A stretch of 5,446 nucleotides of DNA from JAHFIW01 sp035495855 (GCA_035495855.1 DATJFD010000031.1:1-5446), one strand, 5' to 3'; numbered from the stretch's first letter, positions 1-4,437 are shown. Notes: a model not told the origin generated them from the sequence alone. Made by a program: numbers and translations.

Positions 1-166
1 CGGCCGCGAAGTGCGCGTGTTCGTCGAACCGAAGGTGGTCGACGACTTCGGCGCTTACCGCCTGGCCCGCGACATCGCCAAGAAGATCGAAGCTGAACTC
101 AAGTACCCTGGAGAGATCCGCGTGAACGTGATCCGCGAGACGCGGGTGGTGGAATACGCACGATAG
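1..166 (+). CDS. rny: Ribonuclease Y, C-terminal end (5' truncated by window)
   Basis: Only the last 54 residues are visible, read in the frame starting at base 2 and ending at TAG 164-166. The tail matches the C-terminal end of RNase Y: a GREVRVFVEP strand, then LARDIAKKIE, then YPGEIRVNVIRETR and a terminal VVEYAR. In the family this part follows the HD phosphohydrolase domain. RNase Y is a membrane-anchored endoribonuclease that starts mRNA decay in many bacteria lacking RNase E. The transmembrane, KH and HD portions lie upstream of the window, so the catalytic residues cannot be checked. In Bacillus and relatives ymdB directly follows rny; here an IVP-like gene lies between them. The stop codon overlaps the first unit of an octamer repeat array. 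The identification is strong despite the short fragment because this C-terminal motif is very conserved. Confidence 0.93.
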   Translation, partial: GREVRVFVEPKVVDDFGAYRLARDIAKKIEAELKYPGEIRVNVIRETRVVEYAR

Positions 167-192
167 GGGTAGAGGGGGAAAGGGGTAAAGAG
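165..192 (+). repeat. Left octamer repeat array, AGGGGKAA units
   Basis: Three consecutive 8-base units are visible at 165-172 (AGGGGTAG), 173-180 (AGGGGGAA) and 181-188 (AGGGGTAA), followed by a degenerate copy. The first unit overlaps the rny stop codon. The stretch 172-190 is the exact reverse complement of 605-623 on the far side of the IVP-like gene. The unit is purine-only apart from one T and is unlike the flanking coding sequence. Confidence 0.8.
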
Positions 193-196
193 TTGG

Positions 197-225
197 TTGA
201 CGGGACAATTTGTCGCCAGTAAGAC
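197..225 (+). promoter_or_regulatory. Possible promoter of the IVP-like gene with an 11-bp palindrome in the spacer
   Basis: TTGACG at 197-202 resembles a -35 box. A 17-base spacer separates it from TAAGAC at 220-225, a weak match to a -10 box (3 of 6). The spacer contains the palindrome GACAATTTGTC (204-214), which could be an operator. The -35 match is good but the -10 match is poor, and the -10 overlaps the hairpin at 222-252, so the call is tentative. Confidence 0.3.
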
Positions 226-252
226 GAGGCCGCTATGCATGCGGCCTCGTTT
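222..252 (+). promoter_or_regulatory. Hairpin covering the start region of the IVP-like gene
   Basis: ACGAGGCCGC (224-233) and GCGGCCTCGT (241-250) form a perfect 10-bp stem around the 7-base loop TATGCAT. Two more weak pairs (A222-T252 and G223-T251) can extend it. The ATG at 235-237 lies in the loop, and the only Shine-Dalgarno-like sequence, GAGG at 226-229, lies in the 5' arm. In RNA this would hide the ribosome binding site. The stem is followed by only three T residues, so it could also be a weak intrinsic terminator behind rny. The structure is clear; its role is inferred. Confidence 0.6.
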
Positions 253-591
253 CGTGAACTGAGGATATGGCGGGAAGGCCTGGCCCTTGCCGTCGAGACC
301 TACGCGATAACGAAAGCGTTCCCGAGAGAGGAGATGTTCGGCCTTACGGCACAAGTACGAAGGTCGGCGAATTCGGTGCCGGCGAACATCGCCGAGGGGT
401 CAGGACGACATTTCACGAAAGAATACGAACGTTTCCTTCGCATCGCGCATGGTTCGCTCAAAGAAACGGTGAGCCATTTTCTGCTCGCGCGTGAGCTGGG
501 GTACGGCGATCGGATCGCCATCGACAGGATCATTTGCCGCTATCAAGGCTTGGACGCCGGCATCAATGCCTGTATAAAGAGCCTGCATTAG
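235..591 (+). CDS. Four-helix-bundle protein, 23S rRNA intervening-sequence protein (IVP) family
   Basis: This 118-residue protein shows the family pattern from end to end. An SFRELRIWREGLALAVETY first helix is followed by the signature FPREEMFGLTAQVRRSANSV (about residues 29-48), then PANIAEGSGRH (49-59). Next come a helix with the conserved RFLRIAHGSLKE (66-77) and LARELGY near residues 83-89. Family members are small all-helical proteins found in 23S rRNA intervening sequences and often as stand-alone genes; the related Avd protein of diversity-generating retroelements has the same fold. The molecular function is not established, although nucleic-acid binding is suspected. The ATG at 235 is chosen because homologs start a few residues before the SFR-L-W motif and the next Met (residue 34) is too late. 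The gene is bracketed by inverted octamer arrays, and its start lies in a hairpin. It appears to be intact. Confidence 0.88.
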   Translation: MHAASFRELRIWREGLALAVETYAITKAFPREEMFGLTAQVRRSANSVPANIAEGSGRHFTKEYERFLRIAHGSLKETVSHFLLARELGYGDRIAIDRIICRYQGLDAGINACIKSLH

Positions 592-596
592 CACCG

Positions 597-623
597 CTCT
601 CCCCCTTTACCCCTTTCCCCCTC
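597..623 (-). repeat. Right octamer repeat array, inverted relative to 165-192
   Basis: Read on the minus strand, 622-615, 614-607 and 606-599 are the octamers AGGGGGAA, AGGGGTAA and AGGGGGAG. They repeat the units of the left array in inverted orientation. Bases 605-623 are an exact reverse complement of 172-190. The array starts 5 bases after the IVP stop codon and ends 7 bases before the ymdB ATG, so it occupies the place where a ymdB ribosome binding site would be expected. Confidence 0.8.
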
Positions 624-630
624 CTTCATC

Positions 631-1428
631 ATGAAAATCCTCGTCTTCGGCGACATCGTAGGCGGCATAGGAAGGAAAGCGGTGAAAGCCGTGCTTCCCG
701 AGCTTAAGGCCGCCCATGATCCGGACCTGGTCATCGGCAACGCCGAGAACCTGGCGCACGGCAAAGGGGTCACGCCCGAGAGCCTCAAGGACCTGCTCGA
801 CGCCGGGGTCGATTTTTTCACCTCCGGGAACCACGTTTGGGACAAGAAAGACGTCTTCGAAGTGTTCTCCGACCCCCGGTTCAAGGATAAGCTCATCCGG
901 CCGGCCAACTACCCCCCCGGAACGCCGGGCGAAGGGTCAAAACTTCTCTCTATTGGCACAAAAAACGTGCTTGTGGTAAATTTGCTGGGGAGGGTCTTCA
1001 GCAAGGTCCTTGCGGACGACCCCTTCCGTACCTTCGATGAGGTCCTGGCGCAGAACGCCCCTCGGAAACCGTCCGTCGTCCTCGTGGATTTCCACGGCGA
1101 CGCGACCTCCGAAAGGGTCGCCTTCGGCTGGCACGCCGACGGGCGCGCGACCGCAGTATGGGGCACTCATACCCACGTCCCTACCAGGGATGAGCGCATC
1201 CTTCCAGGCGGCACCGCGGCCATCACGGACGTCGGCATGACCGGCTTCCGCGACGGCGTCCTCGGCGTCGAGCGCGCGGAGATCATCAGGAACTTCATGA
1301 CGCAGCTTCCCGTCCGGCACGAGATCCCGGACTCGGGCGAAGCGATCGTGAACGCCGTCATCATCACGACGGACGGTGGCCGCGCATCGGCCATCGAGCA
1401 CGTGCAGCGCGTGGTACGCGTCGGTTAA
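631..1428 (+). CDS. ymdB: YmdB-type metallophosphoesterase (TIGR00282 family)
   Basis: The 265 residues match the roughly 264-residue length of Bacillus subtilis YmdB. Metal-site motifs appear in family order: GDIVGGIGR with Asp8, GNAENLA with Glu39 and Asn40, SGNHVWD with Asn67 and His68, DFHGDATSE with His155, and WGTHTHVPTRDERI with His180 and His182, followed by GGTAAITDVGMTG. The family is a dinuclear-metal cytosolic phosphodiesterase; B. subtilis YmdB hydrolyses 2',3'-cyclic nucleotides and influences biofilm and motility gene expression, and it is encoded next to rny there. All expected metal ligands are present, so the enzyme is probably active. The ATG at 631 gives the canonical MKILVFGDIVG start. 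No Shine-Dalgarno sequence precedes it: the upstream bases are the pyrimidine-rich arm of the octamer array, so initiation may be SD-independent. The in-family role here is inferred. Confidence 0.95.
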   Translation: MKILVFGDIVGGIGRKAVKAVLPELKAAHDPDLVIGNAENLAHGKGVTPESLKDLLDAGVDFFTSGNHVWDKKDVFEVFSDPRFKDKLIRPANYPPGTPGEGSKLLSIGTKNVLVVNLLGRVFSKVLADDPFRTFDEVLAQNAPRKPSVVLVDFHGDATSERVAFGWHADGRATAVWGTHTHVPTRDERILPGGTAAITDVGMTGFRDGVLGVERAEIIRNFMTQLPVRHEIPDSGEAIVNAVIITTDGGRASAIEHVQRVVRVG

Positions 1429-1473
1429 ATCGCTAATAAGCCAAGGCCGGCCCAGAGCCGCCCTGCGAGCACT

Positions 1474-1755
1474 ATGAACAAAGCAGAACTCGTCACTCAA
1501 CTCGCGGAAAAGGTCGCCATTTCCAAGAAACAGGCCGAGGACACCATCGAGGCCTTCACCGAGGTCGTGATGGACACCCTGAAGAAGGGCGGCGAGGTCA
1601 CCATCGCCGGCTTCGGCAGCTTCTCCGCGAAGCAGCGCGCGGGCCGCATGGGCGTGAACCCGCAGAACCCCAGCGAGAAGATCCAGATCCCGCCGGTGAT
1701 CGTCCCGAAGTTCAAGGCCGGCAAGGCCCTGAAGGACGCGCTGAAAGGAAAGTAA
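1474..1755 (+). CDS. hup: HU-family DNA-binding protein
   Basis: At 93 residues it has the usual length of HU proteins. The N-terminal helical part, MNKAELVTQLAEK followed by SKKQAEDTIEAF, forms the dimer body. Next comes the diagnostic EVTIAGFGSFS (residues 41-51). The DNA-binding arm (about 52-76) has the tip proline in NPQNPSEK, where most homologs read RNPQTG. The C-terminal helix is PKFKAGKALKDALKG. HU dimers bend and compact DNA with little sequence specificity. Distinguishing HU from an IHF subunit is not certain from sequence alone, but a single gene with this arm suggests an HU homodimer. It begins 45 bases after ymdB with no strong Shine-Dalgarno sequence and no clear promoter, so it may be cotranscribed with ymdB. 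It is followed directly by a strong terminator shared with the convergent proS gene. Confidence 0.95.
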   Translation: MNKAELVTQLAEKVAISKKQAEDTIEAFTEVVMDTLKKGGEVTIAGFGSFSAKQRAGRMGVNPQNPSEKIQIPPVIVPKFKAGKALKDALKGK

Positions 1756-1763
1756 ATCTCTAC

Positions 1764-1796
1764 AACAAAAATCCCCGGAAACGGGGATTTTTGTTT
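1764..1796. terminator. Bidirectional rho-independent terminator between hup and proS
   Basis: A perfect 14-bp stem (1764-1777 with 1782-1795) closes on a GAAA tetraloop (1778-1781). The lower stem is A-rich on the 5' side and T-rich on the 3' side, giving T-tracts on both strands. It starts 8 bases after the hup stop codon and lies downstream of proS on the other strand, so it can end both convergent transcripts. Confidence 0.92.
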
Positions 1797-1850
1797 GAGT
1801 CGAAAGTCGAGAGTCGAGAGGAGCGGTCCGGCTTTCGACTCTCGACTCGA
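1797..1850. repeat. Inverted pair of heptamer mini-arrays (GTCGARA units), hup-proS gap
   Basis: The left arm has three exact heptamers: GTCGAAA at 1799-1805 and GTCGAGA at 1806-1812 and 1813-1819. The right arm has the reverse complements TTTCGAC (1833-1839) and TCTCGAC (1840-1846), then a partial unit that runs into the proS stop codon (1851-1853). Bases 1805-1820 pair with 1832-1847 with a single G-T wobble, around an 11-base spacer. This is a second hairpin just beyond the terminator and has no T-tract of its own. Confidence 0.8.
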
Positions 1851-3122
1851 TCAAGCGGCCATGAACCGCTTCACGTCCTCCACGGCCTGGGCCAACGGGA
1901 CGCGCTTGGCGTCCGCGCTCGTCCTTTCCTTCCATTCGACGGCATCCTCGGCCATGGTCTTCTCGGAGACGACGAGGCGGAGCGGCAGGCCGATGAGGTC
2001 CGCGTCCGCGAACTTCTCGCCCGCGCGGGCGTCCTCGCGGTCGTCGTGGAGCACTTCGATGCCGGCGGCCTCGAGGTCGCGCTCGAGCTTCTCCGCGGCC
2101 TCACGCACTTTAGCGGCGGCGTTCGGGTCCTTGGCGGCGAGCGACACGAGGTGGACGTGGCACGGGGCGACCGACTTCGGCCAGATCATGCCCTTGTCGT
2201 CGTGCGAGGCCTCGACGATGGCGCCGACGAGACGCGTCACGCCGATGCCGTAGCAGCCCATGATGATCTCCTTGCGGGTCCCGTCCGCGCCGGCGACCGT
2301 GAAGTCGAAGGCCTTGGAGAAGCGGTCGCCGAGGTCGAAGATGTTGCCGACCTCGATGCCCTTGGTCGAGAACAGCGCGGCCTTGCAGTTCGGGCAGGCG
2401 TCCCCTTCCTTGTTCGTGGCGATCTCGGTGTTCTGCGCGTAGTGGCAGTTCCGGCACATGACGAGCGCGTCCTCCCCCGCCTGGGTCTCGACCTGGAACT
2501 CGTGCGAGACCTTCTTGGTGAAGGCGCCGCCCGACGCCTCGGTGACCTTGGCCTTGAGGCCGCAGCGTCCGAAGACGACGAGGTACGCCTGCTTGGCCTT
2601 CTCGTAAAAGGCCTCGAAGTCGGCGCGGTCGGTGTGGAACGAGTACATGTCCTTCATCAGGAACTCGCGGCCGCGCAGCACGCCGGACTTGGCGCGCAAC
2701 TCGTCGCGGAACTTGGTCTGGATCTGGTAGACCGCGAGCGGGAGGTCCTTGTAGGAACGCACGAACGAGCCCACGAGCGGCGTGACGATGTCTTCGGCGG
2801 TCGGGCCGAGCGCGTACTCTTTGCCGGTCTGGCTGGGGATCTTGAAGAGCACGTCGACGTTGTCCCAGCGCTCGCTCTTCACCCAGTTCTCCTTCGGCTG
2901 GAGGGCGGTGAGGAGCAGCTCCTGGCCGCCGATGCGGTCCATCTCCTCGCGGATGATGGTCTCCACTTTGCGGAGCGTCCGGAGGCCGAGCGGGAGCCAG
3001 GTGTAGACGCCGGCCATGACGCGGTCGACGAAGCCGCCCTGCACCAGCAGGCGGGCGTTCACGGAATCCGCGTCGTGGGGCGCGGTCTTGCTGGTCTTTC
3101 CGAAGAGGGACGAATAGCGCAT
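1851..3122 (-). CDS. proS: Prolyl-tRNA synthetase, compact form lacking the editing insertion
   Basis: The 423-residue class II aminoacyl-tRNA synthetase charges tRNA-Pro with proline in the cytosol. It opens with the typical MRYSSLFGKT, followed by MAGVYTWLPLGLRTLRKVE (37-55) and the proline-binding GPTAED loop (106-111). Motif 2 is FRDELRAKSGVLRGREFLMK (138-157), running on to DMYSFH. Motif 3 is GCYGIGVTRLVGAIVE (289-304). The C-terminal anticodon-binding domain covers about 316-423. Full bacterial ProRS has roughly 570 residues, with a trans-editing INS domain of about 180 residues between motifs 2 and 3. Here that segment is replaced by a short stretch with two CxxC pairs (Cys223/226 and Cys243/246) that could bind zinc. 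Post-transfer hydrolysis of Ala-tRNA-Pro must therefore come from elsewhere or be absent. Short ProRS forms are known in alphaproteobacteria, mitochondria and reduced lineages. The start ATG fits the family; no clear Shine-Dalgarno sequence precedes it. Confidence 0.96.
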   Translation of the reverse strand: MRYSSLFGKTSKTAPHDADSVNARLLVQGGFVDRVMAGVYTWLPLGLRTLRKVETIIREEMDRIGGQELLLTALQPKENWVKSERWDNVDVLFKIPSQTGKEYALGPTAEDIVTPLVGSFVRSYKDLPLAVYQIQTKFRDELRAKSGVLRGREFLMKDMYSFHTDRADFEAFYEKAKQAYLVVFGRCGLKAKVTEASGGAFTKKVSHEFQVETQAGEDALVMCRNCHYAQNTEIATNKEGDACPNCKAALFSTKGIEVGNIFDLGDRFSKAFDFTVAGADGTRKEIIMGCYGIGVTRLVGAIVEASHDDKGMIWPKSVAPCHVHLVSLAAKDPNAAAKVREAAEKLERDLEAAGIEVLHDDREDARAGEKFADADLIGLPLRLVVSEKTMAEDAVEWKERTSADAKRVPLAQAVEDVKRFMAA

Positions 3123-3198
3123 ACGACGAGAACGCTACCCGATGGCGGCGTCTTCGACAAGGCGACAGCGCTCGACGGAAAGCGGCCTTCCCCGGGCG

Positions 3199-3290
3199 AA
3201 AGTGGAAAGTCGAGAGTCGAAAGTGTAGAGTATGAGCAGAGCAGAGCGGGGTTTCTTTCGACTTTAAACTCTCGACTTTCGACTTTTCAT
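3199..3290. repeat. Inverted pair of heptamer mini-arrays (GTCGARA units), proS-3294 gap
   Basis: The left arm carries five 7-base units from 3202 to 3236: GTGGAAA, GTCGAGA, GTCGAAA and two degenerate copies. The right arm, read on the minus strand from 3290, carries four further units after a degenerate one: GTCGAAA, GTCGAGA, GTTTAAA and GTCGAAA (3283 down to 3256). Bases 3199-3224 and 3261-3286 match as inverted repeats at 23 of 26 positions, with a 36-base spacer. The pair fills half of the divergent gap between proS and the next gene and ends 3 bases before that gene's ATG. Confidence 0.8.
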
Positions 3291-3293
3291 CCT

Positions 3294-3575
3294 ATGTTCT
3301 TCAAGAAGAAGGAAAACGCCTCGAACGTCACCATGGGCCAGGCCCTCGGCATCATCATCGGCACGGTGGCGCTCTGCGTCGCCATCGGCGCGGCGCGCTG
3401 GAGCTGGTACACCGTCGAGGAGCTCATCTCGATGCGGCAGGACTTCAACGAGCTCAGGAACGAGGAGGACCAGCTCAAGATCCAGTTCGATTTCTGGGAC
3501 CAGAAGGTGAGCGACGAGCGCCGGATGATCCGCCAGATGCGGGACAAGATGACGAACGTGAACGCGACGCCGTAG
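3294..3575 (+). CDS. Small single-pass membrane protein with C-terminal coiled coil
   Basis: I do not recognise this 93-residue protein. A short basic N-terminus (MFFKKKENAS) precedes one hydrophobic segment at about residues 16-35 (QALGIIIGTVALCVAIGAAR). A charged, heptad-like helix follows to about residue 88, rich in E, D, R, K and Q with spaced L, I, M and F. The likely topology is N-in with the helical part outside the membrane. The layout resembles small divisome proteins such as FtsL or FtsB, but no family motif supports that. The ATG at 3294 is chosen because it precedes the basic stretch; the reading frame stays open far upstream only as antisense to proS. No Shine-Dalgarno sequence is visible, since a heptamer array ends 3 bases before the ATG. 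The gene stands alone between a divergent proS and a bidirectional terminator. Confidence 0.75.
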   Translation: MFFKKKENASNVTMGQALGIIIGTVALCVAIGAARWSWYTVEELISMRQDFNELRNEEDQLKIQFDFWDQKVSDERRMIRQMRDKMTNVNATP

Positions 3576-3579
3576 CGAA

Positions 3580-3607
3580 GCTCCGAGCTCCAAGTTCCGA
3601 GCTTCAA
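3580..3607 (+). repeat. Left heptamer mini-array (GCTYCRA units) before a terminator
   Basis: Four consecutive 7-base units are visible: GCTCCGA, GCTCCAA, GTTCCGA and GCTTCAA. The preceding bases 3573-3579 (TAGCGAA) look like a degenerate fifth copy that includes the stop codon of the upstream gene. Bases 3585-3603 match the reverse complement of 3657-3675 at 15 of 19 positions, and all four differences are C/T changes. Confidence 0.7.
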
Positions 3608-3623
3608 GGATGTGCTTCGCATA

Positions 3624-3649
3624 AAAAACCGGCCCGCGGGCCGGTTTTT
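3624..3649. terminator. Bidirectional rho-independent terminator between the 3294 gene and pilin 1
   Basis: AAAAACCGGCC is followed by CGCG and GGCCGGTTTTT. This gives a 6-bp GC stem (3629-3634 with 3639-3644) with a 4-base loop, flanked by five A on the left and five T on the right. It therefore works on both strands and lies between two convergent genes. Confidence 0.92.
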
Positions 3650-3656
3650 CGTTGGC

Positions 3657-3692
3657 AGCTCGAAGCTTGGGACTCGAAGCTCGAAGCTTTAT
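3657..3692 (-). repeat. Right heptamer mini-array (GCTCGAA units), inverted relative to 3580-3607
   Basis: Units are GCTCGAA (3658-3664), GCTTGGG, ACTCGAA, GCTCGAA (3679-3685) and a last GCTTTAT that contains the pilin 1 stop codon (3689-3691 on the minus strand). On the minus strand the unit reads TTCGAGC, the inverted counterpart of the left array. The terminator at 3624-3649 lies between the two arrays. Confidence 0.75.
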
Positions 3693-4291
3693 CGTTTCAC
3701 ACGTATGACGGCTCCCAGATCGGGGTGGCACGCGCCGACCTCCACGCGGCCGCTCGCCGTGCGGTTGATGTAATAGCCGGTGTTGCCGTCGCCGAGCGGC
3801 GAATCGACGATGGAGGTCTCGGGGTCCGTGCCCGAACCGAGCGGGTCGATCGGCAGTTCGATGAGGTACTTGTCGACCAGACCGGTCACGTCGACCGTGC
3901 CGTTGTCGAGCTGGGCCACGCAATCGAGGTTGGTGGTCGGCACCGTCAGGCCCGCGGCGGTCGCGCCGGGACAGCTCGGGGTCGTCGCCGTCGCCGAAGT
4001 GCAGGTGACGCCGGCGGTCGAACGGACGATGACCTGCGCCGTCGTCGGGCCGTTGTCGATGGGAGCGACGGTATCGCCGTCGTAGGGGACCTTGTCGTCG
4101 GCCTCCTTGTTGAGCATGGCGTTCAGGAGAGAGTAGGCCTCGCCGGCGCGGCGGGCGTTGCGGGTCTCGCGGAGGCGCTGCAGCGGGGCCACGGCGACGA
4201 GCACGGCGGACGCCAAAAGGCCGATGATGCCGATGACCACCAGCAGTTCGATGAGCGTGAAGCCCTTGGCCGTCTTAGCTGGCCGCAGCAT
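3689..4291 (-). CDS. Type IV pilin-like protein 1 (class III signal peptide)
   Basis: Starting at the ATG at 4291-4289, the product has 200 residues. The leader MLRPAKTAKG is short and basic and is followed by FTLIELLVVIGIIGLLASAV, the classic prepilin N-methylation and cleavage site: cut after Gly10, Phe +1 and Glu +5. The hydrophobic helix continues into a charged region (RLRETRNARRAGEAYSLLNA) and a Thr/Ala-rich globular domain. The C-terminus, GYYINRTASGRVEVGACHPD, is shared with the neighbouring pilin 2, as is the internal VIV-STAG-C motif, so the two are paralogs. Such proteins are processed by prepilin peptidase and assemble into pili or pseudopili used for attachment, movement or DNA uptake; which of these applies cannot be told. 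A 222-AGTA longer reading from an ATG at 4324 is rejected because that ATG lies inside the likely -10 box. A ribosome binding site supports 4291. Confidence 0.9.
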   Translation of the reverse strand: MLRPAKTAKGFTLIELLVVIGIIGLLASAVLVAVAPLQRLRETRNARRAGEAYSLLNAMLNKEADDKVPYDGDTVAPIDNGPTTAQVIVRSTAGVTCTSATATTPSCPGATAAGLTVPTTNLDCVAQLDNGTVDVTGLVDKYLIELPIDPLGSGTDPETSIVDSPLGDGNTGYYINRTASGRVEVGACHPDLGAVIRVKR

Positions 4292-4298
4292 GCATGAT

Positions 4299-4304
4299 TC
4301 CCTC
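4299..4304 (-). promoter_or_regulatory. Ribosome binding site of pilin 1
   Basis: On the minus strand GAGGGA lies 7 bases before the ATG at 4291-4289. It is the clearest Shine-Dalgarno sequence in the window and decides the start in favour of 4291 over the in-frame ATG at 4324. Confidence 0.7.
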
Positions 4305-4322
4305 TTTGGCCTTAACGAAGCC

Positions 4323-4331
4323 ATTGTAGCA
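4323..4331 (-). promoter_or_regulatory. Extended -10 promoter of pilin 1
   Basis: The minus strand reads TGCTACAAT: a TG extension plus TACAAT, which matches 5 of 6 positions of the -10 consensus. No good -35 box is seen 17 bases upstream (TTCCTG), as is usual for extended -10 promoters. Transcription would start near 4316, leaving a leader of about 25 bases that contains the GAGGGA ribosome binding site. A terminator behind pilin 2 makes a separate promoter here necessary. Confidence 0.55.
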
Positions 4332-4374
4332 CCTTAACCGGCCAGCAGGAATATGCGGGGGCATCCTCGTACCC

Positions 4375-4425
4375 GGGGTCTGACCCCTTCTTCGGTGCCT
4401 GGCACCGGGGTCCCTGGCACCAGGG
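4375..4425. repeat. Cluster of REP-like palindromes between the pilin genes
   Basis: Two 13-base palindromes stand close together: GGGGTCTGACCCC (4375-4387) and GGTGCCTGGCACC (4394-4406). A third, imperfect unit follows with period 15 (4409-4423, 13 of 15 positions equal to 4394-4408), so CCTGGCACC occurs twice (4398-4406 and 4413-4421). Both palindrome types look like intergenic REP-like elements I associate with REP-associated tyrosine transposases in other genomes; that link is from memory, and no such transposase is visible here. Confidence 0.6.
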
Positions 4426-4437
4426 GGACAGGGAGCG

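Larger units (their letters stand above)
165..623 (+). mobile_element. Candidate intervening-sequence-like unit: IVP gene between inverted octamer arrays
   Basis: Seen directly: a four-helix-bundle IVP-family gene (235-591) is bracketed by a perfect 19-bp inverted repeat (172-190 and 605-623), each arm being part of an octamer array, and the unit lies between rny and ymdB. Known: IVP genes were first described in intervening sequences of 23S rRNA genes (for example Leptospira and Coxiella), whose ends pair to form a stem. Inference: this is a comparable stem-enclosed or mobile unit inserted between two protein genes that are usually adjacent. No transposase, no clear target-site duplication and no second copy are visible, so mobility is unproven and the boundaries are only those of the arrays. 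Confidence 0.4.

Noticed and set aside
165..623. CRISPR-like or DGR (diversity-generating retroelement) reading of the IVP locus
   Set aside because: The repeats are contiguous 8-mers without spacers, and no reverse transcriptase, template repeat or variable repeat is visible; fold kinship with Avd alone is not enough.
1425..1439. TTAAAT and TAATAA before hup as a possible -10 box
   Set aside because: There is no matching -35 sequence at the right distance and the match is weak, so cotranscription with ymdB is equally likely.
937..1935. 332-codon minus-strand open frame opposite ymdB and hup
   Set aside because: It covers two certain genes, crosses the strong terminator and shows no recognisable motif; it is a G+C-bias shadow.
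3132..3165. Possible proS promoter on the minus strand (TTGTCG, 17-base spacer, TAGCGT)
   Set aside because: Only 3 of 6 positions match in each box, which is near chance in this sequence.
1791..3293. Long plus-strand open frame running into the 3294 gene (594 codons in total)
   Set aside because: It is antisense to proS, rich in Arg, Ala, Gly and Asp from G+C-biased third positions, and has no domain signal. Only the last 94 codons are a plausible gene.
3725..4297. 190-codon plus-strand open frame opposite pilin 1
   Set aside because: The minus-strand product has a textbook prepilin signal; the plus-strand frame is a shadow with low-complexity Arg/Ala/Gly content.
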